Origin: Xanthoparmelia taractica
Lineage: Eukaryota > Ascomycota > Lecanoromycetes > Lecanorales > Parmeliaceae
Direction of reading: 5' to 3'
DNA length: 64,000 nt
Assembly: GCA_033085395.1 (NCBI GenBank)
Contig: MU853185.1
Coordinates: 186,001 to 250,000 of the forward strand
Shown: in pieces, positions 35,321-46,901 of the stretch
How positions within the stretch are numbered: position 1 is the stretch's first letter
How the letters are laid out: the number at the start of each line of letters is the position of its first letter
Program-made: the position numbers and the translations under genes
The notes under the pieces: model-generated
What the model saw: only the letters and a program-made list of their open reading frames with translations
Database searches by the model: none
What the model was told of the DNA's origin: nothing

Positions 35321-38300
35321 ATGCTGCCTTCGCTCAACAACTTGTTCCTGCTCAGTTTTCCTATGGTCAAACTAAGCCATGCATCTTGCCTTCCTCAGTC
35401 ATTTTTACCAACAACTGCAAAAACCTCTTCGTCGGGTGTCAGAAAACCTCTCACCGCTACACCAACGCTGTCCTGCTACCCTCATTCCAAGGACCCCGAC
35501 CAAGGTATACTTTCACAGTTCTGTATATGCAACGCAACGGTATCTTTGCCGCAAATGACGCTCACGTCCTCTGTATATGGGGATGATGAGACCAAGTCCT
35601 GTGCCTACGAAACAATTCCTGTGAGCAATGCAATATCCTTAGTATTGAGTCCTGTCCATTAATATCGGCTCAAAGCTCTGTCAGACATGCACATCTCTCG
35701 GCTTCCCGCAAAATAAATGTTGGTCCGTTCCGAACTGTAAGCCCTTGGCGGCTACAATTACGTTGTCGTCAAGTACATCAGCAACTTCATCACCAGCAAA
35801 AGAATACAGTGAACTCGATAATGCTAGCTTTGTTATCGAGACAAGTGCTGCGAGCCCAAGCCAGGCTCACAGCATTACTCCCGCGCCTTTTCAGACAACG
35901 ACGCCTGAACATAGGCCAAACCCAACGTCGATACATGGCAGTGAGTGCCTACTTCAAGAGGCACATTGCTCGCTTCGAGGCCCTGGCCACTCACTGGACG
36001 ACTTAAAAGATGGATGTGTACTATGGGATACATCTTGCTCGGGTAACAGATCACTAGCAACGAAGCACTTCTATGGGTCTATTATGCATGGTTTAAAGAA
36101 GAATAAATGCTTCTACGACTCTTCGCCAGACTGCACCAAGAACAACCCACTTGGTAGAATGTCAGCATTTGATAAAGCGAAGGAATGGATGCGGTCATCG
36201 CAATGTGACGCAGAGAGTCCGTCGATCATTGAGTTGGAAGGAACTGAAGATGCAGATTTGGTCAAAGAAAATTCGTTTCTGAACCAAACCTGCTGTTACA
36301 ACTGCCAAGTTGCTGTTGACCGGGTCGACATTTACTATTGGCCAAGTCCCCATGCCGATACATCCTGTCTGAGCATTATTGGTGACGGAGAAAGCGACCT
36401 CGCCGTTGGTGCAACGACTGAAAATTCCGACATTTATTGGGCCTGTACTTCGTGGAGCTCAAGCCAAGGCCAATCTGGCCCTGGATCACCGGTCATCATA
36501 ACAACAGCAACCCTGACGACTATTGCGTCTTTGACATTCAGGACTCATCTCTATAATCCATGGATCAAAATTTCATGTGAAAGTTCTACGGGGTCTCTAT
36601 CTTCGAGTCTCAATTCGAGGGTCAAGCGTGACGGCACAGGACAATTTCTTCATCCTCGCGGGCACTCTTTGGTAGCCCCAGATGTCTCGGTAAGCACGAC
36701 CGTACTCGGTGAGTTCACATTGTAAGTTCCCCACCAGAATTCTATCCGAACCTGGATTTCTCTTAAGAAGGATTTAGTACCTCTCCGTCCATATACATCA
36801 ACTTCCGAGGCCTACACGCAGCCGATGAGTGTGGTTCCACGTCCATCTCATCTACTATGCTCGCTTTCTCCGCTGGAGAACTATCAACCCAAACAGCGTC
36901 CTTAGGTTGTGTTTCTGGAAAACAACACGTGCAGCAATTCAACCCGGCGGATTTTCCGTGTCCGCCCCCTAGTATAATGGTAAAAGAGTCCCCAGATGAG
37001 GAAATTATGTATTTGCTGACTTCTATACCTACAGTCCCAGAACTGGTACACACCATTACCAGGCGTACCATATCGGCCATTCTTCGCCTTTCCTGACAAG
37101 ATGAGGCAGGAAATACCTTTTTTCAAATACTGTAATGCGTTCTGGTTCAGCGCATTCGATCCCCCAAGAAATTTAACCCCAGCGGTAGCGTTGGCTCCGG
37201 ACGTGACGACGGACGAGCCAAAAGCTCACTCGAGAACGGCTGAACCCAGTATTGTCCACGAGCCTGGCCCAAGAGAGACTGCAGCAGATGAATATCCAAC
37301 GTCTTCGTCCACGCCGGCTCCTCGTCCTCAATCTAAGCCTCAACCAACACAGACAGCAATTTTACCTGATCCGGATCCAGCTCACAGCATGCCCCCTACA
37401 CCTGCTGATTCAAGCTGTCCTGCCTGACGCTAGCTCACAGCAGCCAAAACTTTCCGCTGATCCTTCCAAAAACCCGCCTATCCCATGGGCCGGCAGGGTG
37501 TACGTTTCAGGGGCTCAGCCCTACTCTCCGCCTCACCAAAACAACGCGTCCACCATCCATCCACCAATTATCCATCTATCTATCAATCATCCATCCATCA
37601 ATATACCTCGTAACAAGATATCCAATAATTTTAACCATATGAGAAAGGATTCAAAGCCCATAAAGACTTCAAAAGGTTATTCTCTTAAGTTCTAGCCGTT
37701 GCTCAAATATATATCTATAAAAATTAGTTAGTCATTTATCTATAATAAAAGTCAATTATTAATCATTATTACTTTAAATAATGCGTATACTATCTTTAAC
37801 TTATTCTTTAACAACGAGGCTATATATACTCTCGTGCGATATATAAATAAGTACGTATTCTTGTTCCCTGGATCTAAGTATTTTAAGAGTCGTATCTAAT
37901 TTTCAATCACTATTAAAGGATTTCAAGTCTATTTAAAAATTACAATTTAAATAAGATTGCATATAGAATCACGTATTGTAGAATTCTAAAACATCGATTC
38001 ACTAAAAGTGTTGAAATTTAACCCCCAATGTTGGTGCAGGGACTATTCCCAGCCTTCTCGCGGCAGTCGCTTGACCAGCCACCCAATTTTATATGTTAAA
38101 TAGTTCTATTCCAGGGGAGTGTTGGAAAATAATCAATTATCTTTTCATATTTTCAACAAAAAGAGCTTATTTATAATTAGATCTTAAAGTATATTAATTT
38201 AAAAAGATAGTAATAAATAGATAAATTCTTTTATATCTTTAGATCTTACTTGAATTAGCAATTAGACTAATAAGAGACTTTATTTATAAAATTGAAATCA

Positions 38301-40760
38301 CTTAGCGACTCGCTTCGATAGATATTCAAGAAGTATTAAAAGATTAATACTTATCTAACTATAGATAAGACAATCTAGAGATTTATAAGCCGTGCTAAGA
38401 AAATTGTTAATATCTCTAACAAGTCTATTTTAGAAGACTTTAAGATCTAAGTTCTAGCGAATAAGAACTATATTCTAAATTGAATATATTATACTAAGAG
38501 TTAGAATAAAGACGAGGAATCTTAGAATATATACGATTATTAAATAAAGTAACTGAGATTCAATCAAACTTAAGTCGTGATTCTCGATCTATTATCTCAA
38601 GAAGACATTATTAAGAATTATTCTTATATCGTATAATTAAATAACTTGTTTATATTAGCTCGACTACTATTATAGCTTAATAAGAAGAGATTTGAAGCTA
38701 CTAAGATTATACGTATTGTAAAAATAAGTTAAGAGGAAATAGAGATAAAAGAGGGAATTAAGGCTCAGCGAAAGCATTAAGAGCTTAATCGTGATCTTGA
38801 TTAACAACTTGCAGATCTCAAAACTAAGTGAAATGCTACTCTGAACTAAGAATAGCTATATAAGAATCTTTTAGATAATAAAAAGATAATGCAATTCGCC
38901 TAAAAGAATTAAAATATAATACTCTTTATAAGTATCGTATCGAATAGTCGAGAAATAGTAAAACGTCTTCGTTGTAGACTAATAAAAATAGTTACAAATA
39001 CTCGTACTTCTAAAGTTATATTAAGAGAAATAACAACAAAAGAGCTATATATTCCCGTATTTATTGATATATATAATTATTATATAAATAGAGTTAATAA
39101 TGCTAATTAATTGCGAAGTTATTAATTCACGTAAAAAGTACTTTTTAAGAATTAGAAATTATTATAGCACTTTCTTCTAAATATCACTGTGATAAATAGT
39201 TATAAGATATATAATTATATATCTAAAGACTCTTATTATTAGTTATAGATTCGTTATAGCCAACGAGAATTTCGTTTTAAACTTGTTAATTAATTATTCG
39301 AGCGGTCTAAGAGACTCTTTAATAGATTAAAATCAATTAAGACTTTTCTATTCTCACGCGTATATTCAGCGAACTTACGAGATTCGGATTAAAGAAAGCG
39401 ACGATAGCGAGCTTTAAGGACTCGTTATGGATACAGACTATATAATATTCATATATGTATTCATATAGCGTGTTGGAAGGAGCATATTGCCGCTATTTCA
39501 AGTGTGTAAAATTTTGGTGGGGAATGTCAAGCAAACATACACCATAGTATAGGCGCTAGTTCATGGGATAACTATAGATCTCAATCTCCTAGACCCCGTG
39601 TCGCAAGGCAAAGAACAACCTCCGACGACTATTCAACTAGGGTCACAATCAAACGAAAAGCCAACTACAATATCCCTAGGCGGTAAGAGTGGTGGAAAGA
39701 AGAGCACCTCTGGTATAGGGGCACTCATTTTCAATGCATTTGGGTAAGTAGACCCAACAGCCAAACCAGATGCGGCCTCGGACCTCAAAAATTCAAATGC
39801 AGACCCGGTATCCTCATTTCCGACAGTAACAGTAGCTGGCTAGCTGGTAAAAATCTTGAACCCGTCGGCGGTCTCAATAGCCGACACGGTCCTGACTCCT
39901 GGCGGCACCGAGGCCACCATTTCTGGAATGCCAGTGAGCTTAGCGTCTTCTGGCAATTTAGTGGTCGGCACTGGGCCTTCTCATCAAAGTTCCACAATCA
40001 TCACTATAGCTGGACATACCATTACAGCGAACCCGACATCCTTTCTAATTGCAGGCACGCCAGTCAAAGCTGGAGCGCCCGCCGTGACTGTCTCGGGCAC
40101 CAGTATTGGTAGGGGAATTAGCACTGCTTCCCCGCCCGCAGCAGTCTTCACCGTTGGAGCTCAACGGTTCACAGTAGATGGGGCTAGCCTGGTGGTATCT
40201 GGTACCACTGTCACTGCCGGTGGACCTGCAGCATTAGTAGCAGGCACCACCGTCAGTCTTGACCCATCAGGAGTGTTTGATCGTGGGTGAGACTACATCT
40301 ACACTCGCTGGGCTTTCACGGCCGATGATTTTTACCGTTGGCGGCGAAATCTTCCCAGCAAACCCTACCAAATTCTCAGTTGCGGGAACGACTTTATCGG
40401 CATGGGGGACCGGGGACAACGCTTAATAGCACACCGATTTCATTGGATGCTTCGGGCTCCTTCCTGATTGGTACGAGCACCATTCCTCTACACATTCCAA
40501 CACCCGCGGTTATAAGCACAGATGGTCAAATATGGACAGTCGAGCAAGGTGGGCTGATAGCTGTTGATGGTGTCACATTGAGCAGTGGAGGTCCCGGAAC
40601 GACAATTAGTGGGAGCCCTGTGAATGTGGGTCCGGGCGGATTGGTGATAGGGTCGGATAAAGTTTCTTTGCCCACTGTTAATGGCTCTACTTCTAGCCCG
40701 GTAGCTCCGTTTGCGGGTTCCGCACCAAAGTCAGCTGAACTGTCGAGATTGGTACTTTAG
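35321..40760 (+). pseudogene. Large secreted Cys/Ser-rich protein gene, split and decayed
   Basis: The 5' part (35321-37427) reads through four exons: 35321-35620, 35676-36708, 36771-36979, 37035-37427, all GT-AG and in frame. It has a signal peptide (NLFLLSFPMVKLSHASC), a Cys-containing ectodomain (CYPHSKDPDQG, NQTCCYNCQVAVDRVDIYYW), and the family block YINFRGLHAADECG ... FNPADFPCPPPS ... NWYTPLPGVPYRPF ... AFWFSAFDPPRNLTPA. The 3' part (about 39590-40760) encodes the matching C-terminal repeats: VLTPGGTEATISGMPVSL, TVTAGGPAALVAGTTVSL, TLSSGGPGTTISGSPVNV. Together they match a known architecture of long fungal secreted proteins of unknown function. Between them lies about 1.8 kb of AT-rich DNA. 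The 3' part has an in-frame TAG (39841) and frameshifts near 40287 and 40409, so the gene is dead at least downstream. Confidence 0.75.
37690..39480. mobile_element. AT-rich, RIP-like relic inside the secreted-protein gene
   Basis: Composition changes abruptly from mixed to very AT-rich, dominated by TA steps, with no open frame beyond a few dozen codons. This is how repeats mutated by RIP (CpA to TpA) look in Pezizomycotina. A short shared motif, tgttggaa, occurs at 38120-38127 and 39471-39478, and could mark remnants of long terminal repeats, but no retroelement domain can be read. The right border near 39480 is sharp; the left border is gradual. Confidence 0.65.
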
Positions 40761-40952
40761 AGTGCGCTGGTGATGGTGATGGCGGTATGGCATGGTGGGA
40801 GATGATGGGTATGTTTAGGGCTTCTATCTAATATTGGATCAGACTTCAGTCGCCCGGATCTACTATGCATAATATTGACTTTATGTCACAGGGGTAATTG
40901 TTTTGACCACCTCAAATTCCGCTTCCTTGACGAAGGTTTATGACCTGGAGTC

Positions 40953-41554
40953 TTAAACTCCTAATAAAATCACGCTGTTCAATGATGAATGCGGCCGGCC
41001 AGTCGAAGTGGCACGAGCGGAAGGAGAAGAACGAAGGGCGCTCCTGCTGCCCACTAAGGAATTGTTACCGTTATTTCTATTATTGTGGAGGTCAATGACG
41101 GTGTTTGGTGCCGAGGAGGGTGCTGCGAAGTGAAGTTTTGGACTGAGGCGGCGTGGGAGGTTTGGAGTGCTGGGAGGCTGGTGAGGTTGGGGAGGGAGGG
41201 AGGAGGTGTAGTTGGCTGTGGCGGTGTGAGCGAAGAGCTGTGCGTGTGTGTGTTTCATGGTTCTGGGGTTAATGGGGTGGAGGCTGGGGTGTAATTGGAA
41301 TATAGCGAGTGGATAGATGGGTGATGGGTACGATTCGATCGCGAGTCTTACACAAGAGGTGTAGATTGTATAGGTGGATATGTGGGTAGAAAGATAGGTA
41401 ACTTTGAAAGTAGAGCAAAGTCCTGGGAGTCGATCGCTAGCGGGTATGTATGGAGGGTCTGATGAATAGCCTCCCACGGCGTAAGAGCAATCCTAAACCC
41501 TGACAGGAGTGTGAGAGCTAGGAGGCAAGGGAGGGGAAAGGGAGGTCGATGCAT
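40953..41554 (-). pseudogene. Decayed secreted SnoaL/NTF2-like protein gene
   Basis: The frame starting at 41554 has a signal peptide (PFPLPCLLALTLLSGFRIAL) and then EAIHQTLHTYPLAIDSQDFALLSK (two motifs), as at the start of SnoaL-like domains. The next matching block, AHTATANYTSSL, lies at about 41210-41245 after a gap that would need an intron without a strong donor. The block PNLTSLPALQTS continues one frame over, across a cctccctccctcccc tract where slippage is likely, and later blocks shift again. I read this as a broken gene; an unrecognised splice pattern is the alternative. Confidence 0.4.
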
Positions 41555-42504
41555 GGTTTCTCAAGATTCTGATCAAATAAAGATATAATAGATTTACTTT
41601 GTAAATCGGGAAAATATGGAAGGGGTGCTCGGAGGTCTGGAAAAAAAACAAAGAATAAAACTTTGGCTTACTCGGCGATGTTCGACCGGGCGGGCCCCCT
41701 TTACTTACTCCTGGACTTGTTCGGTCGTCAGTTTTCTTTTTGGGTAGTGTTACAACAAGTAATCGAGTTGACTAGCCGATCCAATGGAGATAACCCGGGG
41801 ATACTGGTCTGGGTAAAGTATGGCGTACAGTGCAACTATGTAATGGCTAGTCGGTGGGTGCGAACCTGCATTGACGTCACTAAGAGGGTACAGCGTCATA
41901 TTGCGAGACACCTTTCCCGTGCTCCAAAAACCCAAAGGTTTCAAGGCCTATGGATGGATACTCACGAGAGGCGATGAATGCGCGTCGTTGCTCTTGGGTT
42001 TTCATAAAACCACGTTCATTTGGACACTCAACATTCTCTGGAGACATTAAGGATAGAGGATATGTGGTCAATATTTGAAATTTATTGAGGAAGGAAGGTA
42101 TAATTTTTCAAGGAGCATGAGATGTATACAAAGGTGAAACTGAAAGGAGCGATGCCGAAGTCGTGGGGTATACACTGTACCCGTGCCAAAAGCGCCTCTG
42201 GTATCCAGCAAGTCCCATATATACCGCGAGCATTAGACAAGAATGTGCAAACAACGCCAATCATCCAATGCGAAATCAAGTGACTCCAACGCTATGCTTC
42301 AAAGAAAAAGAGAGACAAATCCCAAATCGGAAAAAACATGTGCCCACGCTATGCTTGGAAGGCTGAGACGAATCGAGAATACCAAAAGATCATATACTCC
42401 AATGCTATGCTCGAAAAGCAAACATATACTCCAGCGCTATGCTGAGAATTTGACAGAGGAAAAAAGCGCACCCGGACGCCATTGCGCAGAAAGCAAGGGC
42501 CAGC
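41555..42504. other. Intergenic with a spaced repeat motif
   Basis: No gene recognised; an ORF at 41663-41977 has no supporting features. The right part holds four spaced gctatgct motifs. Confidence 0.4.
42291..42443. repeat. Four spaced copies of a gctatgct motif
   Basis: Copies at 42291, 42348, 42404 and 42436, each preceded by cca or ccca and one to three bases. The first three are 57 and 56 bp apart, the last 32 bp. Sequence between copies is A-rich and diverged, as in an eroded minisatellite. It lies just downstream of the thaumatin-like gene. Confidence 0.6.
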
Positions 42505-43256
42505 TTACTCTTCCTTGCTCCACCTCCGCTCAAGGAGACTCCGCTTACCAGCCGAGCCACAAGCTTGGCAAGGCGGGTTACGGGTTGGCTGGTTGTTTCC
42601 CCACTTCCCATGGCCCTCTCTGCCCGTACCGCCACAAGCAGTGCCAACACAGCAGTGAATCGAGCCCGTGGCCGGTCCGACAGTCGCACCGTCATCGTAA
42701 GGGTAGGTATACGCGGAGCCAGAGCAAGGAGCGAAGAATGGGTCCGGTGGCGAACAGGCGTTACACCAGGGCCAAGCACCCGCGTTGTTCTGATACGAGC
42801 CTGGGTCCTTCGACCCACCGGGGCCCGTGGGATTGTCGCAGACACCGTCATGCACGGCGGTAGGGCACGGGGTGCCGGAGCCGAAGAGGTCGATGGCGCA
42901 GCCGGAGGAGGCGCCGTTGGCGGAACAGACGACGGGGAGCGTGTAGCCGAGGATGTAGCTGACGTCGAAGTAGCCGGTCGGATTCGTTTCGAGTATCGTG
43001 CCGTCGGCGTGGGGCTGACCGTCGGCGCCTATGTAGGATATGCCGACTTGGCCATTGAAGCCGGCACCGAGGTCAGTGCAGCCGGTTGCGGGGCCGGTGT
43101 TGGCGTGGTTGTTGAAGGTGTAGTATGCATTTTGGGCGTTGCCGGACCATGTAATGGATAGGCCGTCAGACCCGTCACATGCTCCGCCGGGGATTGCGCG
43201 AACGCTCAGAGGAGCTGCAAGGAGGTCAGTAGAGCCAGTAATTGATGTGCCTGCAT
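42505..43256 (-). pseudogene. Thaumatin-like secreted protein gene with frameshifted signal peptide
   Basis: From about 43215 down to 42505 there is one intact frame with a divergent thaumatin-like domain: CDGSDGLSITWSG, CTDLGAGFNGQVGISY, GYFDVSYILGYTLPVVC, CAIDLFGSGTPCP, then FFAPCSGSAYTYPYDD and HCCVGTAC, followed by a basic tail. Cysteine pattern and the YDVS and YPYDD motifs fit the family. The only good start codon (43256) gives a signal peptide, MQAHQLLALLTSL, but in another frame; it meets a stop unless one base is gained near 43215-43220. No GT donor exists between the ATG and the shift, so an intron does not explain it. Either a recent 1-bp lesion or a sequencing error. Thaumatin-like proteins act on fungal glucans or in defence; the role here is unknown. 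Confidence 0.68.
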
Positions 43257-43444
43257 CGTGGTGGTTATAATGGTAGGAACGGTACGAAAGCTTAGGTGTG
43301 GAATTTGATGATGGTAGCTTGTGCGAATAGACAACCAGTGTCGAGCTTTAGTCGTATATAGAGAATAGAATGAAAGAGATTGTGTTTGAAGGTTAAGAAG
43401 AAGATGCTGTTTGGTATGAGTTGTGACAGTGAGTTGCGACGGGG

Positions 43445-43452
43445 TATATATA
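43445..43452 (-). promoter_or_regulatory. TATA box of the thaumatin-like gene
   Basis: tatatata about 190 bp upstream of the start codon on the coding strand, followed by a pyrimidine/A-rich leader without ATG codons. This supports 43256 as the intended start. Confidence 0.5.
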
Positions 43453-43638
43453 CATGTATTGATAATACTACGGCCATGGATATAGTGCTCTGCTACGTAC
43501 TTGCCACAGCCAGCGTGGATGTGTTTCAACGTTCTTGGGAATCATAGGGCGAGAAGCAGTGCAATGTCTCCTGTGCTCCTGAAGCTTCCTGACTGCCATG
43601 ACAGTGGTATCATGTGCTGGATGCCTTGACAAAGTCTT

Positions 43639-43820
43639 GCGGCTTATCGATCTTAGCCATGTGGATTTGTTTCACCTTTGCAAGGCTTCATAGATGAGAG
43701 CAGCTCAATTTGGTCGAGCGCTCCTGAGTCTTCCTCGCGGCGGCGGTAATAGTAAGAAGAAGTAGAAGCCTCAAGGCAGTTATGGGGCTTCTCGATCTTA
43801 GCCATAGTGGATTTCGTTTC
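43639..43820. repeat. Diverged direct repeats 146 bp apart
   Basis: The segment tcgatcttagccat followed by gtggattt and gtttca occurs at 43645-43673 and 43791-43819. Flanking pieces (gctcctga, gcttca/gcctca) also recur in order, so a unit of about 146 bp appears to have been duplicated in tandem. Confidence 0.7.
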
Positions 43821-45980
43821 ATAAATTGTATTGAGATAAGCAGAAAATAGAGCTTTAAAGACTGCCAACTTGTGTTATGCTAATGCTGTAGTCCTATTGG
43901 ATTATGACTCCTCGGGCATAGCCTGGGTAAGAGAATGATTCGTTGCAATGCAACAAATCCTACGGAAACTAATATCCGAAGAGCCTCAACTGACAATAAT
44001 TGCCTCTTCAGCGTCAGACCTGAAATGTGAAAATATGTAACGCTTAGTTTGACTCCTATAGTCCGAAAGGGCGGTTGCCATACGATGGCACAGAACGAGC
44101 TTATTCCAGTGCCAAACAGTACATGCGGCAGAATCGTTCTTTGTTGTTTGTGCTGGGTTTTGTGCACTTTTGAGCACAAGGCCTAAATATTTGGTCGCAA
44201 TGTTCCAGATTTGGGGGACAGTCACGTGCTGACGGCGGGGCACAGAGAACGCGAGGGCGGATCCATCCGCCGTATTTGGGGGCACTACCGCTTAAGATCG
44301 TAGGATTTACTTGATCAGGAATCAACGGAGGCTGTGCTACTTATCTAGATATAATTCCCCAGGTGCAAAGCCTTGCATAGACGTTCTGCTATATCGATCT
44401 GGATGTCGGAAGGATCCGAGATACGTTCGCGCTATATTTGTACCTGCATGAACAGCTTCGCCGTACATGGGTATGAGCAGTGGCATAAGATCTATGCGAA
44501 GAAACCTTCCCATAGTCTCGAAGAAGGGCCTTTTCACGAGCGCCACGTGCAGGACCGTTTCGAAATCCTGCAGGATCCAACAGCGACGGGACATCCTCCG
44601 CTCCGGCCAGAGCCTCGTAAAGCTTCCAATAATGGACTCGAATCCGATGAATTCGAAACACGTTCTTTGCGATTGTCTTCCAAGATTTTATATTTTCAGA
44701 AGATAGCCGCTTACTCGTTTGTTGCCCAAGTTCTGGCCCGATATAGTCATTCTAGTGGGAATTCCTTCTAGGCAGCTTATATTAATGACTTCTAGACGAC
44801 GTAAAGAAATAGGCCGTAAGAGGGGCAAGAAAACTTATTATCGCTGATCGCATGTATACCTAATGTCAAAGAAAAGCTCTGATGATGGACGCTTCACAAT
44901 GAGACAATACGGTAAGTTGAGAGCAGCGATATATATGTAAAGAGCCCCCTTGGCTCTTCAATACATCGTGAACCTTTTGATTGAATCAATATCGCGATAA
45001 GCGATGATGAAAACGCGAAATGCCCTTTGCTAAGAGTTGCTCGGCAAGGGAGGTCATCGTGAGTCGGCCACGCTAGTATCGAAACGGCCTAGTGTAAATC
45101 AAGTTTGCCCCAGCCTTGTTCTAAATATATTTACGCCGTAGCAAGGAGCTCATAACACTTTGAATACAACTCTTATATTGCGGCGATGGCATACCTATCG
45201 TTGTATTCGTATGAGGGGGAATTTATCTGGTGTCCCAGCGCTTGTTGCTGTAGGCACTGAAAACTCAAGAAATAGATGGTCGACTTAGTGGCAGAGGACA
45301 AGTGGCCATTAAGCATATCATTGCAACCGCTGGATCCAGGACGGCGATCAGGAGTGAAGATTCCTGATCGTGTCATGAATGTTGCTAGACTCTTGTGATC
45401 TATATCGAGATGCTCTTGGCTTTTTTGTCAATGGCGAGCTGCGACGCTGATCGAAGGGGAAAGGCAGAGTATCCCATGAGCCCATCAGTTTTTCGTTTGG
45501 TGAATTAGTCGCTATGCGACGTTCCTCCGCGGTCATTATTACTCTTATTGTTGTTTTCCTGTACAAGGTGGAATTCATTATGCCTCGTGTTTGTAAATTC
45601 TTACTATCGAGATCTATCAAATTTCCCATTCGATGCAATGTTCTTGAGACACTACGATACAGCCAGCATACTTAACTCCGCCGTCCCCGGATCTACTTGG
45701 CAAGCTGTGACTTCCATAATGATTACATGCCTATTTTGGTAGTTCTCTACGAATCCACCGTACGAGACTGTGGCTGTGCATACGAGATGACGGAGGAGGC
45801 AAACCTTGGCATCATCCCCAGCCTCGTTCAAAATATTCATAGTCAAGCTTTGAATAAATCCTTGCTTTCGACACACTACAACCTCAGCATCAGCAGTCGC
45901 AAGTCACGGCCACACCAGCACCCTTTCCTATCATGTACTGTGCTCAACCACAGCCCTTAGGAGACGCCTTACCTAGAACC

Positions 45981-46428
45981 ATGAAGGCTTCTGCCTTCCT
46001 CCCTCTCCTTTCTTCCCTTCCAGCTGCTCTCGCAGTGCCAATGCCAGTCGCAGTCCCTGTCGCATTTGGCCCACTCGCCAGCCAGAACGGCATCTCTTTC
46101 ATCGACTGCTCGGAATGTCATTACGGGTACACTGCCCGACAACACGGCACTTTTACTTGCGCAGCGAATGTCCATGTGTACTGTAATGCATGAGCATTAG
46201 GCTCACTTTTCATACTATTCCAGTGGCGGCGGCCCAGTTTCTGAAGATGCTATACACATCTTCGGATGCGGCGACCGTGGTCTCCGCGACTTGAACCGGG
46301 GATCTTACGGCAAAGTCTGTTCGCTCGCTCGCGAAACGCCCACAGAACGCGGGGAATGTAAATGTGACAACCACTCTACTCTTCAAATACCGATAAGTCC
46401 GCAGTCAGCGCACGTTCCCGCATGCTAA
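45981..46428 (+). CDS. Small secreted Cys-containing protein, effector-like
   Basis: Predicted 133-residue protein from exons 45981-46177 and 46224-46428. The signal peptide is KASAFLPLLSSLPAALAVP. The mature part has paired cysteines (SFIDCSECHYGY, GTFTCAAN, FGCGDRG, KVCSLA, GECKCDN, and a terminal AC). The 46-nt intron has a weak donor (GTACTG) and acceptor TTCCAG; it is the only choice found that keeps the second exon open to its stop. Size, secretion signal and cysteines fit the broad class of small secreted fungal proteins that includes effectors and antimicrobial peptides. No homologue is recognised. The start is supported by the context AACCATGAAG. Confidence 0.6.
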
Positions 46429-46901
46429 CGGAAAGAGTTGGACGTCTGATGGCTATCGTTGACGCGCTGAATGCGAATGTTGATTTAGTAGCGCTAATTC
46501 CGGCTACGTTCGTCCGGGTACGGTTCGTCTTCAAAGATTGGAGGTTGAAGGATGAAGCAATTTCCAGCAACGTAACCACAGCGCTCTCCGTTAGAAAAAA
46601 ATCTGTGCATTGAATAACTAATCGACGAAGAACAGCCATTTCACGGTACTTGGGCCCCCCAACATCATCGGCGCCTCTGTAAGAGCCCCAGATGAGCTTT
46701 TTTCATTCCAATTCAATAATAAGGGCCTTTCCCAAGACTGATATAAATTGAACCACTTCCAAGGATCCACGATTTGATGAACGCAATAGATGTGCCCAAG
46801 TATGATGAAGACAGATAAACCTGAAGAGGGCGCTTTTGAGCTTGTCAACCGGCGTGAAATGCATCCTTCCATTCAGGATCCTCCCTTTTGAGGTAAGGGA
46901 A

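Larger units (their letters stand above)
43257..45980. other. Gene-poor stretch (2.7 kb) with a diverged duplication
   Basis: Promoter of the thaumatin-like gene at the left, a duplicated segment at 43639-43820, and unassigned ORFs at 44337-44771 and 45348-45638 with no motif or splice support. The right end precedes the small secreted protein gene. Confidence 0.4.

Noticed and set aside
41663..41977. 104-codon plus-strand ORF
   Set aside because: No motif and no promoter or splice evidence.
44337..44771. Overlapping ORFs on both strands
   Set aside because: Three frames are open over the same bases and none shows a conserved pattern.
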